A stretch of DNA of 64,000 bases from a bacterium (GCA_905221145.1 CAJNCA010000001.1:248001-312000), one strand, 5' to 3'. Positions 40,133 to 49,524 are shown, numbered from the stretch's first letter. Notes: generated by a model not told the origin, from the sequence alone. A program made the numbers and translations.

Positions 40133-41482
40133 TTACCTCGCGATCAAGTCATAAATCTTGGTGATATTCGGCAACAAGGTTGTTACTAGAAGCTTGTCTC
40201 CGACTTCTAGCATATCCTCTCCAGTTGGGAAAATAGTTTTGCCTTTTCGAATGATGGCTGCGATAAGAACCCCTTTTTTCAGTTTTAGTTGAGAAAGAGG
40301 TTTGGCAGTCATTTTATTGGCTTCCTTGATATGGAATTGCAGGGTTTCGATTTGACCATTTGCTAGATGGTGCATGGCTTGAAGGTCTGAATACTGGGCA
40401 TTAACCCGACCACGAATAAAGTGCATAATCGTATCTACAGCAATGCTTTTAGGTGTGATGATACTTGAAAAATCAGGTGCATTGATAATCTCGAGGAGAC
40501 TGGTACGATTGACCTTGGTGATATTTTTCTGTACACCTACGCTGTCAAGGAACATAGAGGTAATCAGATTTTCCTCATCAACCCCTGTCAGTGTTGCAAC
40601 GGCATCATAGTTTTGAGCACTTTCTTCCAGCAGGATATCTTTTGCGGTACCATCTCCTTGAACGATGTAGAGATTTGGGAATTTCTCGCTAAAGAAGCTG
40701 GCGATTTCGGGATTGATTTCGATGACTTTAGTATCGATACGACTATCTTTGAGAATGCCTAGTAGATAATAGGCAATTCTACCTGCACCAACGATGAGAA
40801 GGCTCTTCACGGCACGTGATTTGAAATAATTATGGAAGAGCATCATATCAACACGGTTACCAGTGACAAAGATTCTATCTTTATCCTGTATCGTCATGTC
40901 ACCACTTGGGATGATAATTTGATGATTCCTCTCTATAGCGCAGACAATAACATTGCCAAATTTTTTACGAAAATCAGAAATGGGCATTTGGCAAAGACCG
41001 CTAGAAGACTTAACAGTGAATTCCATCAAGCTGACTCTTCCACCAAAGAAACGTTCGACAGAGAGAGCATTTGGGAAGTCAATAATATTGGCAATAGCGC
41101 GGGCAGCCAAAAGTTCAGGGTTGACGATAAGAGAAAAACCGAGAATATTTTTTTCTTTGAAATAAGAGTTAGAGTATTCAGGGTTCCGCACCCGAACGAT
41201 GGTTTCTTTAGCCCCCATTTTTTTGGCTAGAACGGCTGCAATCATGTTCACTTCATCGTACTCGGTCAGGGCGATAAAGATATCACAATCCTGGACACTG
41301 GCTTGCTCAAGGATGGTAAAATCGGCCCCGTTACCGAGGATACCCATGATATCAAAGCGATTAACAATATGATTGAGAACAGCTTCGTCTTGCTCAATCA
41401 GCAAAACATCATGCTTTTCTGCAACCAAGGAGCGACAGAGGGCAGAACCAACTTTTCCCCCTCCGACAAGGATAATTTTCAT
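40133..41482 (-). CDS. trkA: Trk system potassium uptake regulatory protein TrkA
   Basis: Cytoplasmic gating subunit (449 aa), with two RCK domains in tandem. The first NAD-binding motif is ILVGGGKVGSALCRSL and the second is LLIVGAGRIAYYLLGIL. RCK C-terminal domains follow each (about residues 140-220 and 365-449). It binds TrkH and gates potassium uptake with nucleotide ligands. It is the first gene of a two-gene minus-strand operon. A weak promoter (GTGCAT, 17 bp, TATGAT on the minus strand near 41514-41542) precedes it. Confidence 0.93.
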   Translation of the reverse strand: MKIILVGGGKVGSALCRSLVAEKHDVLLIEQDEAVLNHIVNRFDIMGILGNGADFTILEQASVQDCDIFIALTEYDEVNMIAAVLAKKMGAKETIVRVRNPEYSNSYFKEKNILGFSLIVNPELLAARAIANIIDFPNALSVERFFGGRVSLMEFTVKSSSGLCQMPISDFRKKFGNVIVCAIERNHQIIIPSGDMTIQDKDRIFVTGNRVDMMLFHNYFKSRAVKSLLIVGAGRIAYYLLGILKDSRIDTKVIEINPEIASFFSEKFPNLYIVQGDGTAKDILLEESAQNYDAVATLTGVDEENLITSMFLDSVGVQKNITKVNRTSLLEIINAPDFSSIITPKSIAVDTIMHFIRGRVNAQYSDLQAMHHLANGQIETLQFHIKEANKMTAKPLSQLKLKKGVLIAAIIRKGKTIFPTGEDMLEVGDKLLVTTLLPNITKIYDLIAR

Positions 41483-41639
41483 AATAAAACCTACTTCTTC
41501 ATTATGTAACTATCATACCTTTTTTCAAGAAAAAATGCACCTACTAGCTAATCACCAGAGTTTTTAGTAGGAAATTTGCTATAAGGTAAAACTATACCCT
41601 AATCAATTGAAATAGCTATTAGCACCTTTCTCTGAAATA

Positions 41640-41648
41640 TGGTATGAT
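41640..41648 (+). promoter_or_regulatory. Promoter of the SAM hydrolase-ECF operon, extended -10
   Basis: TGGTATGAT is an extended -10, 23 bp before the ATG at 41671. The earlier in-frame ATG (41644) lies inside this -10 box and so cannot be the start. Confidence 0.65.
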
Positions 41649-41670
41649 AAAGGATATACAAGGAGATAAA

Positions 41671-42519
41671 ATGAATAATAATTTACTGGTATTACAATCA
41701 GACTTTGGTCTGGTTGATGGTGCGGTATCGGCTATGATTGGAGTGGCTTTAGAAGAGTCTCCAACTTTAAAAATTCATCATTTGACGCACGATATCACGC
41801 CTTATAATATTTTCGAGGGGAGTTACCGTCTCTTTCAGACGGTGGATTACTGGCCTGAGGGAACGACTTTTGTATCGGTTGTCGATCCAGGTGTCGGCTC
41901 GAAACGTAAGAGTGTGGTTGCCAAGACTGCAAAAAATCAATACATTGTCACGCCAGACAATGGAACTCTTTCTTTTATCAAGAAACACGTTGGTATTGTA
42001 GCCATTCGTGAGATTTCTGAAGTGGCCAATAGACGTCAAAATACAGAGCACTCTTATACCTTCCACGGTCGTGATGTCTATGCCTATACTGGTGCTAAAC
42101 TGGCCAGTGGTCACATTACTTTTGAGGAAGTGGGGCCGGAGCTCAGTGTGGATCAGATTGTGGAACTTCCAGTCGTAGAGACCATCATTGAAGATCATCT
42201 GGTGAAGGGAGCCATTGATATTCTGGATGTGCGTTTTGGTTCGCTCTGGACCTCTATCACGCGAGAAGAATTTTACAAGCTGGAACCAGCATTCGGTGAT
42301 CGTTTTGAAGTGACCATCTATCATGCAGATATGCTGGTCTATCAAAATCAGGTTGTCTATGGCAAATCATTTGCAGATGTGAGAATTGGGCAACCCATCC
42401 TTTACATCAACTCTCTCTATCGTTTAGGTCTGGCTATCAACCAAGGTTCTTTTGCCAAGGCTTATAATGTGGGTGTCGGTTCATCTTGGACCATTGAAAT
42501 AAAGAAAATAGAATCATAA
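41671..42519 (+). CDS. SAM hydroxide adenosyltransferase (DUF62)
   Basis: A 282-aa member of the DUF62/chlorinase-fluorinase superfamily. Most bacterial members hydrolyse S-adenosylmethionine to adenosine and methionine. The family motifs LQSDFGLVDGAVSAM, HDITPYNIFEGSYRL, VVDPGVGS and VTPDNGTLSF are present, as is FHGRDVYAYTGA. Ribosome site AAGGAGAT. The frame could start 9 codons earlier, but that ATG is in the promoter. Its S-component neighbour begins 15 bp later, which links the enzyme to an ECF importer. Confidence 0.92.
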   Translation: MNNNLLVLQSDFGLVDGAVSAMIGVALEESPTLKIHHLTHDITPYNIFEGSYRLFQTVDYWPEGTTFVSVVDPGVGSKRKSVVAKTAKNQYIVTPDNGTLSFIKKHVGIVAIREISEVANRRQNTEHSYTFHGRDVYAYTGAKLASGHITFEEVGPELSVDQIVELPVVETIIEDHLVKGAIDILDVRFGSLWTSITREEFYKLEPAFGDRFEVTIYHADMLVYQNQVVYGKSFADVRIGQPILYINSLYRLGLAINQGSFAKAYNVGVGSSWTIEIKKIES

Positions 42520-42534
42520 AATAGGAGAATATAG

Positions 42535-43080
42535 ATGAAAAATCAATCAATTAAACAAGTTGTTGCTATCGGTGTTGGAGCTGCGCTCTTTGTTGTTATC
42601 GGGATGATCAGCATTCCGACACCTGTTCCAAATACAAGCATCCAGCTTCAGTATGCGGTACAGAGCCTCTTATCTATCATTTTTGGCCCTCTAGTTGGTC
42701 TACTTGTTGGTTTAATTGGGCATGCGGTGAAGGACTCTCTTGCTGGCTACGGTCTTTGGTGGACTTGGATTATTGCTAGTGGTCTCTTTGGTCTAGCTGT
42801 AGGACTCTTTAGAAAATACATTCGAGTAACACAGGGTGTTTTTGAGTTGAAGGATATTGTCTTTTTTAACCTCATTCAGATTATTGCAAATGCTCTTGTT
42901 TGGGGTGTCTTGGCACCACTTGGAGATGTTGTGATTTATCAAGAAGCGGCAGAAAAAGTATTTGCCCAAGGAATTGTTGCAGGTATTGCTAACGCTGTAA
43001 CTATAGCTATTGCAGGAACTCTTCTCTTGCTAGCTTATTCACGTACGCAGACTCGTTCAGGAAGTTTGAAAAAGGATTAA
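42535..43080 (+). CDS. ECF transporter S component, UPF0397 family
   Basis: Integral membrane substrate-binding subunit (181 aa) of an energy-coupling factor importer. About five or six membrane segments are seen ([39 protein letters not shown] and others). The N-terminal [11 protein letters not shown] is in the region that docks on EcfT. The family is UPF0397 and the substrate is not established; a thiamine-precursor or nucleoside-type ligand has been suggested for relatives. It is co-transcribed with the SAM hydrolase. The dedicated ATPase and T component follow after a hairpin. Confidence 0.9.
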   Translation: MKNQSIKQVVAIGVGAALFVVIGMISIPTPVPNTSIQLQYAVQSLLSIIFGPLVGLLVGLIGHAVKDSLAGYGLWWTWIIASGLFGLAVGLFRKYIRVTQGVFELKDIVFFNLIQIIANALVWGVLAPLGDVVIYQEAAEKVFAQGIVAGIANAVTIAIAGTLLLLAYSRTQTRSGSLKKD

Positions 43081-43088
43081 TATAAGGG

Positions 43089-43114
43089 AAAAGGCTGGGG
43101 AATCAGCCTTTTTT
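43089..43114 (+). terminator. Terminator after the S component gene
   Basis: AAAAGGCTG pairs with CAGCCTTTT around GGGAAT, then TT. Confidence 0.85.
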
Positions 43115-43207
43115 ACTGTTTATAGGCTAGTCAGGTAAGCAATCTAGGCTAGGAATCTTGTCGTGCTAAGTTTTTAAGAGAAGAGTCTGCAAGAAGGGTT
43201 TAATTTA

Positions 43208-43216
43208 TGATAAAAT
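43208..43216 (+). promoter_or_regulatory. Promoter of the ECF ATPase genes, extended -10
   Basis: TGATAAAAT is an extended -10, 31 bp before the ATPase start. Confidence 0.55.
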
Positions 43217-43247
43217 AGAAGTCTAAGAAGCGAATGAAGAGAGTAAG

Positions 43248-44930
43248 ATGAAAGAAGCTATAATTGAGTGGAAGGATTTCTCTTTCCAGTATGAAAGTCA
43301 ACAAGAACCGACCTTGCAAGGGGTGGATTTGACCATTTATAAAGGAGAGAAAGTCTTAATTGTTGGACCATCTGGGTCAGGTAAGTCTACCTTGGGTCAG
43401 TGTTTGAATGGGATTATTCCCAATATTTACAAGGGTCAGAAGTCTGGAGAATTTTTGATCAAGGGGCAAGCAGCCTTTGATATGAGTATCTATGACAAAT
43501 CTCATCTGGTCAGCACAGTTTTGCAGGATACAGATGGGCAGTTTATCGGTTTATCCGTGGCAGAGGATTTGGCTTTTGCTCTGGAAAATGATGTGACAGC
43601 TCTAGATGAGATGAAAAGTCGTGTTCATAAATGGGCTGAAAAGTTGGATCTCCTCTCTTTACTGTCTCAGCGTCCTCAGGATTTGTCTGGTGGACAAAAG
43701 CAGCGAGTCAGTCTGGCTGGTGTCTTGATTGATGAGAGTCCGATTCTTTTGTTTGATGAGCCACTCGCCAATCTGGATCCTAAGTCAGGTCAGGACATTA
43801 TCGAATTGATTGATCAGATTCATAAGGAAGAGGGAACGACGACCCTTATTATTGAGCACCGTTTGGAGGATGTTCTGCATCGGCTTGTGGATCGGATTGT
43901 CTTGATAAACGATGGTCGTATCCTCTTTAATGGGAGTCCTGATCAGCTACTGGCGACTGATTTATTGACTCAAAATGGAATCCGAGAACCCCTTTATTTA
44001 ACCACTCTCCGTCAATTGGGTGTGGATTTAGCCAAGGAAGCACAATTAGCAAATCTGGATAACTTGTCTATCTCAAAAGGCCAGGTTCAGTTACAGATGG
44101 AACTGACAAAAGAAATCCCAGAATTGCAGTCACTCTTTAGATTAGAGGACGTGTCTTTTTCTTATGATGATAGACCGATTTTAAAATCCCTACATCTGGA
44201 TATTAAAAAGGGTGAAAAGATTGCCATTGTAGGGAAAAATGGAGCAGGGAAGTCAACTCTAGCCAAGGCCTTAAGTAGATTTATTCAGACTGAGGGCCGC
44301 TATCTTTGGGAAGGACAGGATATCAAAGGAGATTCTGTTGCAGAGCGGGCGGAACGAGTAGGCTATGTGTTGCAAAATCCCAATCAAATGATTTCAACCA
44401 ATATGATTTTTGATGAGGTGGCTCTAGGACTTCGTTTGCGAGGTGTGGATGAGAAGGAAATTGAAACGAGAGTCTATGAAACCTTGAAAATCTGTGGGCT
44501 TTATGAATTCCGTAATTGGCCCATTTCTGCCTTGTCATTTGGTCAGAAAAAGCGTGTCACTATTGCCTCAATTTTGGTTTTAGGAGCTGAAATTATCCTC
44601 CTAGATGAACCGACTGCAGGTCAAGACCAAAAGAACTATACTGAGATTATGGAATTTCTCGAAGAGTTGCATCAAAAAGGGCATACCATTGTCATGATTA
44701 CTCATGATATGCAACTGATGCTGGATTATTCGGATCGGGCTCTTGTCATGGTGGATGGGGAATTGATTGCCGATACTGATCCAGCTAGTCTTTTGAGCAA
44801 TCCTGAGCTGTTAGTAAAAGCCAACCTAAAAGAAACTTCAATCTTCAACTTGGCCAAGAAACTAGATGTAGATCCACTTGCTTTAACGGCATTTTACAAA
44901 GAAAGGAGAGAAGGATGCAAGCTAAATTAA
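43248..44930 (+). CDS. ECF transporter duplicated ATP-binding protein
   Basis: Two ABC ATPase domains in one 560-aa chain, equivalent to EcfA1 plus EcfA2 fused. First domain: Walker [10 protein letters not shown], signature LSGGQKQR, Walker [13 protein letters not shown]. Second domain: GKNGAGKST, signature LSFGQKKR, Walker [13 protein letters not shown]. Both keep their catalytic Glu. It pairs with the T component that overlaps its 3' end by 16 bp and with the S component upstream. This is a dedicated (group I type) ECF importer rather than the shared EcfAAT module. Confidence 0.93.
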   Translation: MKEAIIEWKDFSFQYESQQEPTLQGVDLTIYKGEKVLIVGPSGSGKSTLGQCLNGIIPNIYKGQKSGEFLIKGQAAFDMSIYDKSHLVSTVLQDTDGQFIGLSVAEDLAFALENDVTALDEMKSRVHKWAEKLDLLSLLSQRPQDLSGGQKQRVSLAGVLIDESPILLFDEPLANLDPKSGQDIIELIDQIHKEEGTTTLIIEHRLEDVLHRLVDRIVLINDGRILFNGSPDQLLATDLLTQNGIREPLYLTTLRQLGVDLAKEAQLANLDNLSISKGQVQLQMELTKEIPELQSLFRLEDVSFSYDDRPILKSLHLDIKKGEKIAIVGKNGAGKSTLAKALSRFIQTEGRYLWEGQDIKGDSVAERAERVGYVLQNPNQMISTNMIFDEVALGLRLRGVDEKEIETRVYETLKICGLYEFRNWPISALSFGQKKRVTIASILVLGAEIILLDEPTAGQDQKNYTEIMEFLEELHQKGHTIVMITHDMQLMLDYSDRALVMVDGELIADTDPASLLSNPELLVKANLKETSIFNLAKKLDVDPLALTAFYKERREGCKLN

Positions 44931-45745
44931 TAGGTTACCAGCATAGAGATACTGTGATTCATCGCTTGTCAGGAGCTGGGAAACTTCTCTTTTTCATTCT
45001 CGTGTCATTGGCTGCCATGATTAGCTATGATACCAGACTGCTTGTTCTGATTGCCATCTTTTCGGTTTTTCTCCTCTATTTGTCAGAAATCCGTTTTAAA
45101 GATGTTTCCTTTGTGGCCGTTTTTGCGACGGTATTTGCCGTCTTAAACGTCTTGATGGTCTATCTCTTTTCTCCCGAGTATGGGGTTGGACTTTACGGAG
45201 AGAGAAGTGTGATTTGGCAGGGAATTGGTGCCTACACTCTGACCAGCCAGGAGCTCTTTTATTTGCTAAATCTGGCCATTAAGTATCTTTGCACCATTCC
45301 TCTAGCTATTATCTTTTTGATGACAACTCATCCTAGTCAGTTTGCTTCTAGTTTAAATCAAATTGGTGTGCCCTACAAGATTGCCTATTCTGTCAGCCTG
45401 ACCTTGCGTTATATTCCAGATTTGCAGGAAGAATTCTTTACTATCAAGATGTCTCAGGAAGCGCGTGGGATGGAATTATCCAAGAAAGCTTCTCTTATGC
45501 AACGAATCAAAGGCAATCTGCGCATTATTACTCCCTTGATTTTTAGCTCGCTAGAACGGATTGATACCATCGCTACAGCCATGGAGCTTCGACGTTTTGG
45601 AAAAGAGAAAAAGCGGACTTGGTATAGTTATCAGGCCTTGAAAAAAGGAGACTATCTTACCTTGTTCTTGGCAACCTTGTTTTTAGTAGCTAGTTTACTA
45701 CTTATCTTGCAGAATCAGGGACGATTTTACAACCCTTGGAAATAG
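44915..45745 (+). CDS. ECF transporter T component
   Basis: Transmembrane coupling subunit (276 aa) of the ECF importer. About five hydrophobic segments are seen in the first 150 residues. The two coupling-helix motifs are visible as [12 protein letters not shown] and [15 protein letters not shown], the A-R-G type signatures that contact the ATPases. Start overlaps the ATPase gene by 16 bp, with AAAGGAGAG as ribosome site inside it. It is the last gene of the unit; no clear terminator follows before the trmL promoter. Confidence 0.93.
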   Translation: MQAKLIGYQHRDTVIHRLSGAGKLLFFILVSLAAMISYDTRLLVLIAIFSVFLLYLSEIRFKDVSFVAVFATVFAVLNVLMVYLFSPEYGVGLYGERSVIWQGIGAYTLTSQELFYLLNLAIKYLCTIPLAIIFLMTTHPSQFASSLNQIGVPYKIAYSVSLTLRYIPDLQEEFFTIKMSQEARGMELSKKASLMQRIKGNLRIITPLIFSSLERIDTIATAMELRRFGKEKKRTWYSYQALKKGDYLTLFLATLFLVASLLLILQNQGRFYNPWK

Positions 45746-45778
45746 CTTGAAAAAATTGAAAAAATCAAGTCGTTTCTA

Positions 45779-45937
45779 TTGACAATGATTTTGAAAGTGT
45801 TATACTAAGAAAGTAGTTTCGCTGATTTACTTCAAACCTGTTGTGAGGTAAGTTAACGATGCCTTAACCACGCTGTTTGCTGAGCTTGACTCCGGGCAGT
45901 GTGGCTATTTTTTTGCAATGGTGAAAGGAAGCAAGTC
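45779..45937 (+). ncRNA. Structured leader with internal terminator before trmL
   Basis: TTGACA (45779-45784), 16 bp, TATACT (45801-45806); start near 45813. The RNA can form ACTT..ACCT with AGGTAAGT, then GTTAA with TTAAC around CGATGCC, then a terminator: CCACGCTG with CAGTGTGG (45868-45904) followed by CTATTTTTTTG. The terminator lies before the trmL ribosome site, so the RNA is either an attenuator for trmL or a free small RNA. I could not match it to a known riboswitch. Confidence 0.6.
45868..45914 (+). terminator. Terminator hairpin inside the trmL leader
   Basis: CCACGCTG and CAGTGTGG form an 8-bp stem (one wobble) with a 21-nt loop holding a further TGC/GCA pair, followed by seven Ts. 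Confidence 0.75.
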
Positions 45938-46441
45938 ATGACAAATCACATTGTATTATTTGAACCTCAAATTCCACAAAATACAGGCAATATCGCGCGT
46001 ACTTGCGCTGCGACCAATTCTCCTCTCCACATCATCAAGCCTATGGGATTTCCTATTGACGATCGCAAGATGAAGCGGGCTGGATTGGATTATTGGGATA
46101 AGCTAGAGATTTATTTTTATGATAGTTTGGAAGATTTCATGTCTCAGATGAAGGGAAAACTCTATCTGATTTCTAAATTCGCTGAGAAAGTATATTCTGA
46201 GGTGGATTTATCGACTGACGAAGACCATTATTTTCTCTTTGGGCGTGAAGACAAGGGCTTACCTGAGGACTTTATGCGAGAACATCCTGAGAAGGCTCTC
46301 CGTATTCCTATGAATGATGAACACGTCCGCAGCCTCAATGTCTCTAATACCGTCTGCATGATTGTCTACGAAGCCCTTCGCCAGCAGAACTTTGCAGGTC
46401 TTGAACTTGTTCATACCTATGAAGTGGATAAATTGAAATAA
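45938..46441 (+). CDS. trmL: tRNA (cytidine(34)-2'-O)-methyltransferase TrmL
   Basis: SPOUT-fold methyltransferase (167 aa) that methylates the ribose of the wobble base C34 or cmnm5U34 in leucine tRNAs. The motifs are [34 protein letters not shown] and [18 protein letters not shown], which form the SAM knot. The start at 45938 follows GAAAGGAAGC. The open frame extends 13 codons upstream, but into the leader terminator, so it is not the start. Regulation by the leader would tie tRNA modification to some signal. Confidence 0.93.
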   Translation: MTNHIVLFEPQIPQNTGNIARTCAATNSPLHIIKPMGFPIDDRKMKRAGLDYWDKLEIYFYDSLEDFMSQMKGKLYLISKFAEKVYSEVDLSTDEDHYFLFGREDKGLPEDFMREHPEKALRIPMNDEHVRSLNVSNTVCMIVYEALRQQNFAGLELVHTYEVDKLK

Positions 46442-46454
46442 ATAATGAAAATGA

Positions 46455-46486
46455 ACAAAATGCTTGCGCTTGCAAGCGTTTTTTGT
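46455..46486 (+). terminator. Rho-independent terminator of trmL
   Basis: AACAAAATGCTTGC pairs with GCAAGCGTTTTTTGTT around GCTT, a long stem with a T-rich 3' arm. The next -10 box starts one base after it. Confidence 0.88.
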
Positions 46487-46492
46487 TATGAT
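46484..46492 (+). promoter_or_regulatory. Promoter of the ribU riboswitch transcript
   Basis: TGTTATGAT is an extended -10 overlapping the tail of the trmL terminator. The start falls near 46499, the first base of the aptamer. Confidence 0.6.
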
Positions 46493-46498
46493 AAAAGA

Positions 46499-46709
46499 GT
46501 CTTCAGGGCAGGGTGAAATTCCCGACCGGCGGTAAATTTGACTAGCTATTTTAGCTTTCTCGTCGTTGTCTTGTCTCGATATACTTTAAGTATTATCTTC
46601 GACTGCGACGCCTAGATAAATCTAAAATATCTTAGCCAAATAAGTCCGCGAGCGTAAGCTGATGTGGTGAGATTCCACAACCGACAGTATAGTCTGGATG
46701 GGAGAAGAC
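46499..46709 (+). ncRNA. FMN riboswitch aptamer (RFN element) with long P3
   Basis: Conserved RFN segments in order: AGGGCAGGGTGAAATTCCCG, ACCGGCGGTAAA, AAGTCCGCGAGCG, GATGTGGTGAGATTCCACAA, CCGACAGTATAGTCTGGATG and GGGAGAAG. P1 is GTCTTC (46499-46504) with GAAGAC (46704-46709). Between GGCGGTAAA and AGTCCGCGAG, a hairpin of about 103 nt (46536-46640) extends P3. It senses FMN and should lower ribU expression when flavin is plentiful. No clear terminator is seen before ribU, so control may act on translation. Confidence 0.95.
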
Positions 46710-46872
46710 GAAAGAATAGCTTTGTCTGTTCTGATGGATTTATAGCTAGATTGTAACCGCTTGCTTTATTTTGATAGAGTGAGAGGGAACTTTGGGGATA
46801 TAAAAAGTGAGAATAGATAGAGGAATCCTTTCTAACTTCTTCTGATTTTATAGAAAATTGGAGGAACCTGTT

Positions 46873-47436
46873 ATGACAAACACACGTCGACTTTCGACCA
46901 TTGCAATTCTATCAGCCATCTCATTTGTGCTGATGTACTTTGACTTTCCGCTCTTGCCAGCGGCATCCTTCCTCAAGATCGAATTTAGTATCTTGCCAGT
47001 CCTTGTGGGCTTGGTGATCATGGATTTGCCTGCTGCTCTAGGAATTCTCTTGCTTCGCTCACTCTTGAAATTGCTTCTTAACAGCCAAGGAGTGAATACT
47101 TACATTGGTTTGCCGATGAATATCGTAGCTTTGGGAGTTTTTGTCATCGTATTTGCTTTGATTTGGAAAAAGGAACGGACAACCCTTCGTTTCCTACTAG
47201 GCTCTCTAGCTGGAACTATTGGTTTGACCGTAGCTATGTTGGTTCTCAACTATGTTTACGCTGTTCCTTTGTACGCTAAGTTTGCTAACTTTGATATTGG
47301 AAAAATTTTGGGACTGTCCAACTACCTAATGACTATGGTATTGCCATTTAACTTGATTGAGGGTATCATCTTTGCCGTTTCATTCTGGTTGTTGTACGTT
47401 CTCTTGAAACCAACCTTAAAACATTATGAAAGATAA
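46873..47436 (+). CDS. ribU: Riboflavin ECF transporter S component RibU
   Basis: Membrane riboflavin-binding protein (187 aa) that imports riboflavin with the shared EcfA-EcfA'-EcfT module encoded elsewhere. About six membrane segments are seen; family features include SAISFVLMYFDFPLLP near the N-terminus, KIEFSILPVLVG and NSQGVNTYIGLPMN. The start at 46873 follows GGAGGA. The frame could open five codons earlier at a TTG that lies on the ribosome site, which I reject. The FMN riboswitch upstream confirms the assignment. It overlaps the next gene by 11 bp. Confidence 0.96.
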   Translation: MTNTRRLSTIAILSAISFVLMYFDFPLLPAASFLKIEFSILPVLVGLVIMDLPAALGILLLRSLLKLLLNSQGVNTYIGLPMNIVALGVFVIVFALIWKKERTTLRFLLGSLAGTIGLTVAMLVLNYVYAVPLYAKFANFDIGKILGLSNYLMTMVLPFNLIEGIIFAVSFWLLYVLLKPTLKHYER

Positions 47437-48076
47437 ACAAACATTTTTAATGAAGGGCAGTTTTGCCCTTTTACTTTTCGTTATTCTTGGCTACATGGTC
47501 AAATTTTACCCTGAAACGCTGGTCGGTTTTGACCAACCGATTCAGACGGCTATTAGGGGAGATTTGCCAGATTACTTGACTATTCTTTTCAGGGCCATCA
47601 CACACTTGATTGATATTCCAGTGATTATCACTTGGGTGGTCATTACAGCCTTTGTTTTTTATCGTAAGCGGTGGAAGATAGAAAGCTTCTTCATGGCGGG
47701 CAATCTAGCTTTGGCAGGTCTTTTAATCGTGACCTTTAAAAATATCTACCAGCGCCCACGGCCAGCTATTTTACACTTGGTAGAGGAGAAGGGATTTTCT
47801 TTTCCAAGTGGGCATTCTTTGGCAGTGACGCTGATGGTGGGCACTCTGATTGTCATTCTTAGTCAGCGGATTAAAAATCCAGTCTGGAGAAAAATCGTGC
47901 AAATCGTCCTTGGGTTCTACCTAGTCAGTGTGCTGGTATCAAGGGTCTATCTGGGAGTTCACTATCCATCAGACGTCCTTGCCAGTCTCTGTGTCGGCTT
48001 GGGAGTCTTGTTTATCGAGTTTCCCTTCTATGATAAGCTCCGCTTCCAATGGCGATTTAAAGGCAAGCAGAAGTGA
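47426..48076 (+). CDS. PAP2 family membrane phosphatase
   Basis: Membrane phosphatase (216 aa) with the three PAP2 motifs in full: KNIYQRPRP, FPSGHSLAVT and SRVYLGVHYPSD. About six membrane segments are seen. Likely substrates are undecaprenyl pyrophosphate or phosphatidylglycerol phosphate. It overlaps ribU by 11 bp, so it shares the FMN riboswitch transcript. Unlike the PAP2 protein at 18.9 kb, its central motif is the canonical PSGH. Confidence 0.93.
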   Translation: MKDKQTFLMKGSFALLLFVILGYMVKFYPETLVGFDQPIQTAIRGDLPDYLTILFRAITHLIDIPVIITWVVITAFVFYRKRWKIESFFMAGNLALAGLLIVTFKNIYQRPRPAILHLVEEKGFSFPSGHSLAVTLMVGTLIVILSQRIKNPVWRKIVQIVLGFYLVSVLVSRVYLGVHYPSDVLASLCVGLGVLFIEFPFYDKLRFQWRFKGKQK

Positions 48077-48120
48077 GATAGGTCTTGCAAGAATGGTAAA
48101 AATCTGATAAACTAAGTAGT

Positions 48121-48305
48121 AATTGAATAGAAATCCGCAAGACTAGTAACTCAAGGGAAGTATATCAGGGAGGAGAGCCGTGACTGCAAGCTCTCTATAT
48201 GAAAGATGGGTGAATTCACTTGCGCATGGATTTAGAAATGAAGGTCTGACTTGTCAGATGAAACGGATGGTACCGCGTGTCAACGCTCCGAGTGGAGTTT
48301 TTGGC
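48121..48305 (+). ncRNA. T-box leader responding to tRNA-Phe
   Basis: The T-box core ATGGTACCGCGTG is at 48267-48279. Its TGGT bulge pairs with a tRNA 3' end that has A as discriminator, which fits tRNA-Phe. The specifier TTC (48215-48217, in GTGAATTCAC) reads phenylalanine. Stem I elements (GACTAGTA, AGGGAGGAGAG) lie upstream. The competing terminator is CGCTCC with GGAG, then TTTTTGG (48281-48303). Uncharged tRNA-Phe should allow pheS expression. Confidence 0.92.
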
Positions 48306-48348
48306 ATGTGGTTTTCTTTTTATCTTATAAGCGACTGATGGAGGAATT

Positions 48349-49395
48349 ATGTCAACTATTGAAGAACAATTAAAAGCGCTTCGCGAAGAAACGCTGGCTA
48401 GCTTGAAGCAGATCACTGCTGAAAATGAAAAAGAGATGCAAGATTTGCGTGTCTCTGTCCTTGGTAAAAAAGGGTCCCTTACTGAAATCCTCAAAGGGAT
48501 GAAAGACGTCTCTGCTGAGATGCGTCCAATTATCGGGAAACACGTCAATGAAGCGCGTGATGTCTTGACAGCTGCTTTTGAAGAAACAGCTAAGCTCTTG
48601 GAAGAAAAGAAAGTCGCAGCTCAGCTAGCTAGCGAGAGTATCGATGTGACGCTTCCAGGTCGCCCAGTTGCGACTGGTCACCGTCACGTTCTCACGCAAA
48701 CCAGTGAAGAAATCGAAGATATTTTCATCGGTATGGGGTACCAAGTCGTGGATGGTTTTGAAGTGGAGCAAGACTACTATAACTTTGAGCGTATGAACCT
48801 TCCGAAAGATCACCCAGCCCGTGATATGCAGGACACTTTCTACATCACAGAAGAAATCTTGCTTCGTACTCACACGTCTCCAGTTCAGGCGCGTGCTATG
48901 GATGCACATGATTTCTCTAAAGGGCCTTTGAAAATGATCTCACCAGGGCGTGTCTTCCGCCGTGATACGGATGATGCGACCCACAGTCACCAGTTCCATC
49001 AAATCGAAGGTTTGGTCGTTGGGAAAAACATCTCTATGGCAGACCTTCAAGGAACGCTTCAGTTGATTGTCCAAAAGATGTTTGGTGAAGAGCGTCAGAT
49101 TCGTCTGCGTCCATCGTATTTCCCATTCACAGAGCCATCTGTTGAGGTGGATGTTTCCTGCTTCAAGTGTGGTGGAGAAGGCTGTAACGTATGTAAGAAA
49201 ACAGGTTGGATTGAGATTATGGGTGCCGGTATGGTTCACCCACGTGTCCTTGAAATGAGTGGTATCGATGCGACTGTTTACTCTGGCTTTGCCTTTGGTC
49301 TTGGTCAAGAGCGTGTAGCCATGCTCCGTTACGGAATCAATGATATCCGTGGATTCTACCAAGGAGATGTCCGCTTCTCAGAACAGTTTAAATAA
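48349..49395 (+). CDS. pheS: Phenylalanyl-tRNA synthetase alpha subunit
   Basis: Catalytic subunit (348 aa) of the heterotetrameric class II enzyme. Visible are an N-terminal coiled-coil arm ([18 protein letters not shown]), motif 1 region [14 protein letters not shown], motif 2 [21 protein letters not shown] and motif 3 [14 protein letters not shown] four-Cys zinc-like segment [12 protein letters not shown] lies between motifs. Ribosome site GGAGG, with a Phe-specific T-box upstream. pheT follows after 129 bp, an unusual gap for this pair. Confidence 0.98.
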   Translation: MSTIEEQLKALREETLASLKQITAENEKEMQDLRVSVLGKKGSLTEILKGMKDVSAEMRPIIGKHVNEARDVLTAAFEETAKLLEEKKVAAQLASESIDVTLPGRPVATGHRHVLTQTSEEIEDIFIGMGYQVVDGFEVEQDYYNFERMNLPKDHPARDMQDTFYITEEILLRTHTSPVQARAMDAHDFSKGPLKMISPGRVFRRDTDDATHSHQFHQIEGLVVGKNISMADLQGTLQLIVQKMFGEERQIRLRPSYFPFTEPSVEVDVSCFKCGGEGCNVCKKTGWIEIMGAGMVHPRVLEMSGIDATVYSGFAFGLGQERVAMLRYGINDIRGFYQGDVRFSEQFK

Positions 49396-49524
49396 GATTG
49401 AAACCTGAAACACACTCCTATACAGTTCTAGTCATTTTCTCTAGATGAAAATGGCAAGGACTGACTCGAAGAAAAAGAAAGGAATTGAAAAGGTTCCACT
49501 TGGTGGGATCTTACAATCAGAATT
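49396..49524. other. pheS-pheT spacer with an imperfect hairpin
   Basis: CATTTTC and GAAAATG pair around TCTAGAT near 49432-49452, with AGT and ACT pairing further out. No coding content is seen. The hairpin lacks a T-run and so is probably not a terminator. Confidence 0.45.

Noticed and set aside
41644-41670. Earlier ATG for the SAM hydrolase
   Set aside because: It lies inside the -10 box of the gene's own promoter; the ATG at 41671 has AAGGAGAT before it.
45813-45914. A tRNA gene or a known riboswitch in the trmL leader
   Set aside because: No T-loop sequence, no CCA-type acceptor and no cloverleaf pairing; none of the aptamer consensus sequences I know fits.
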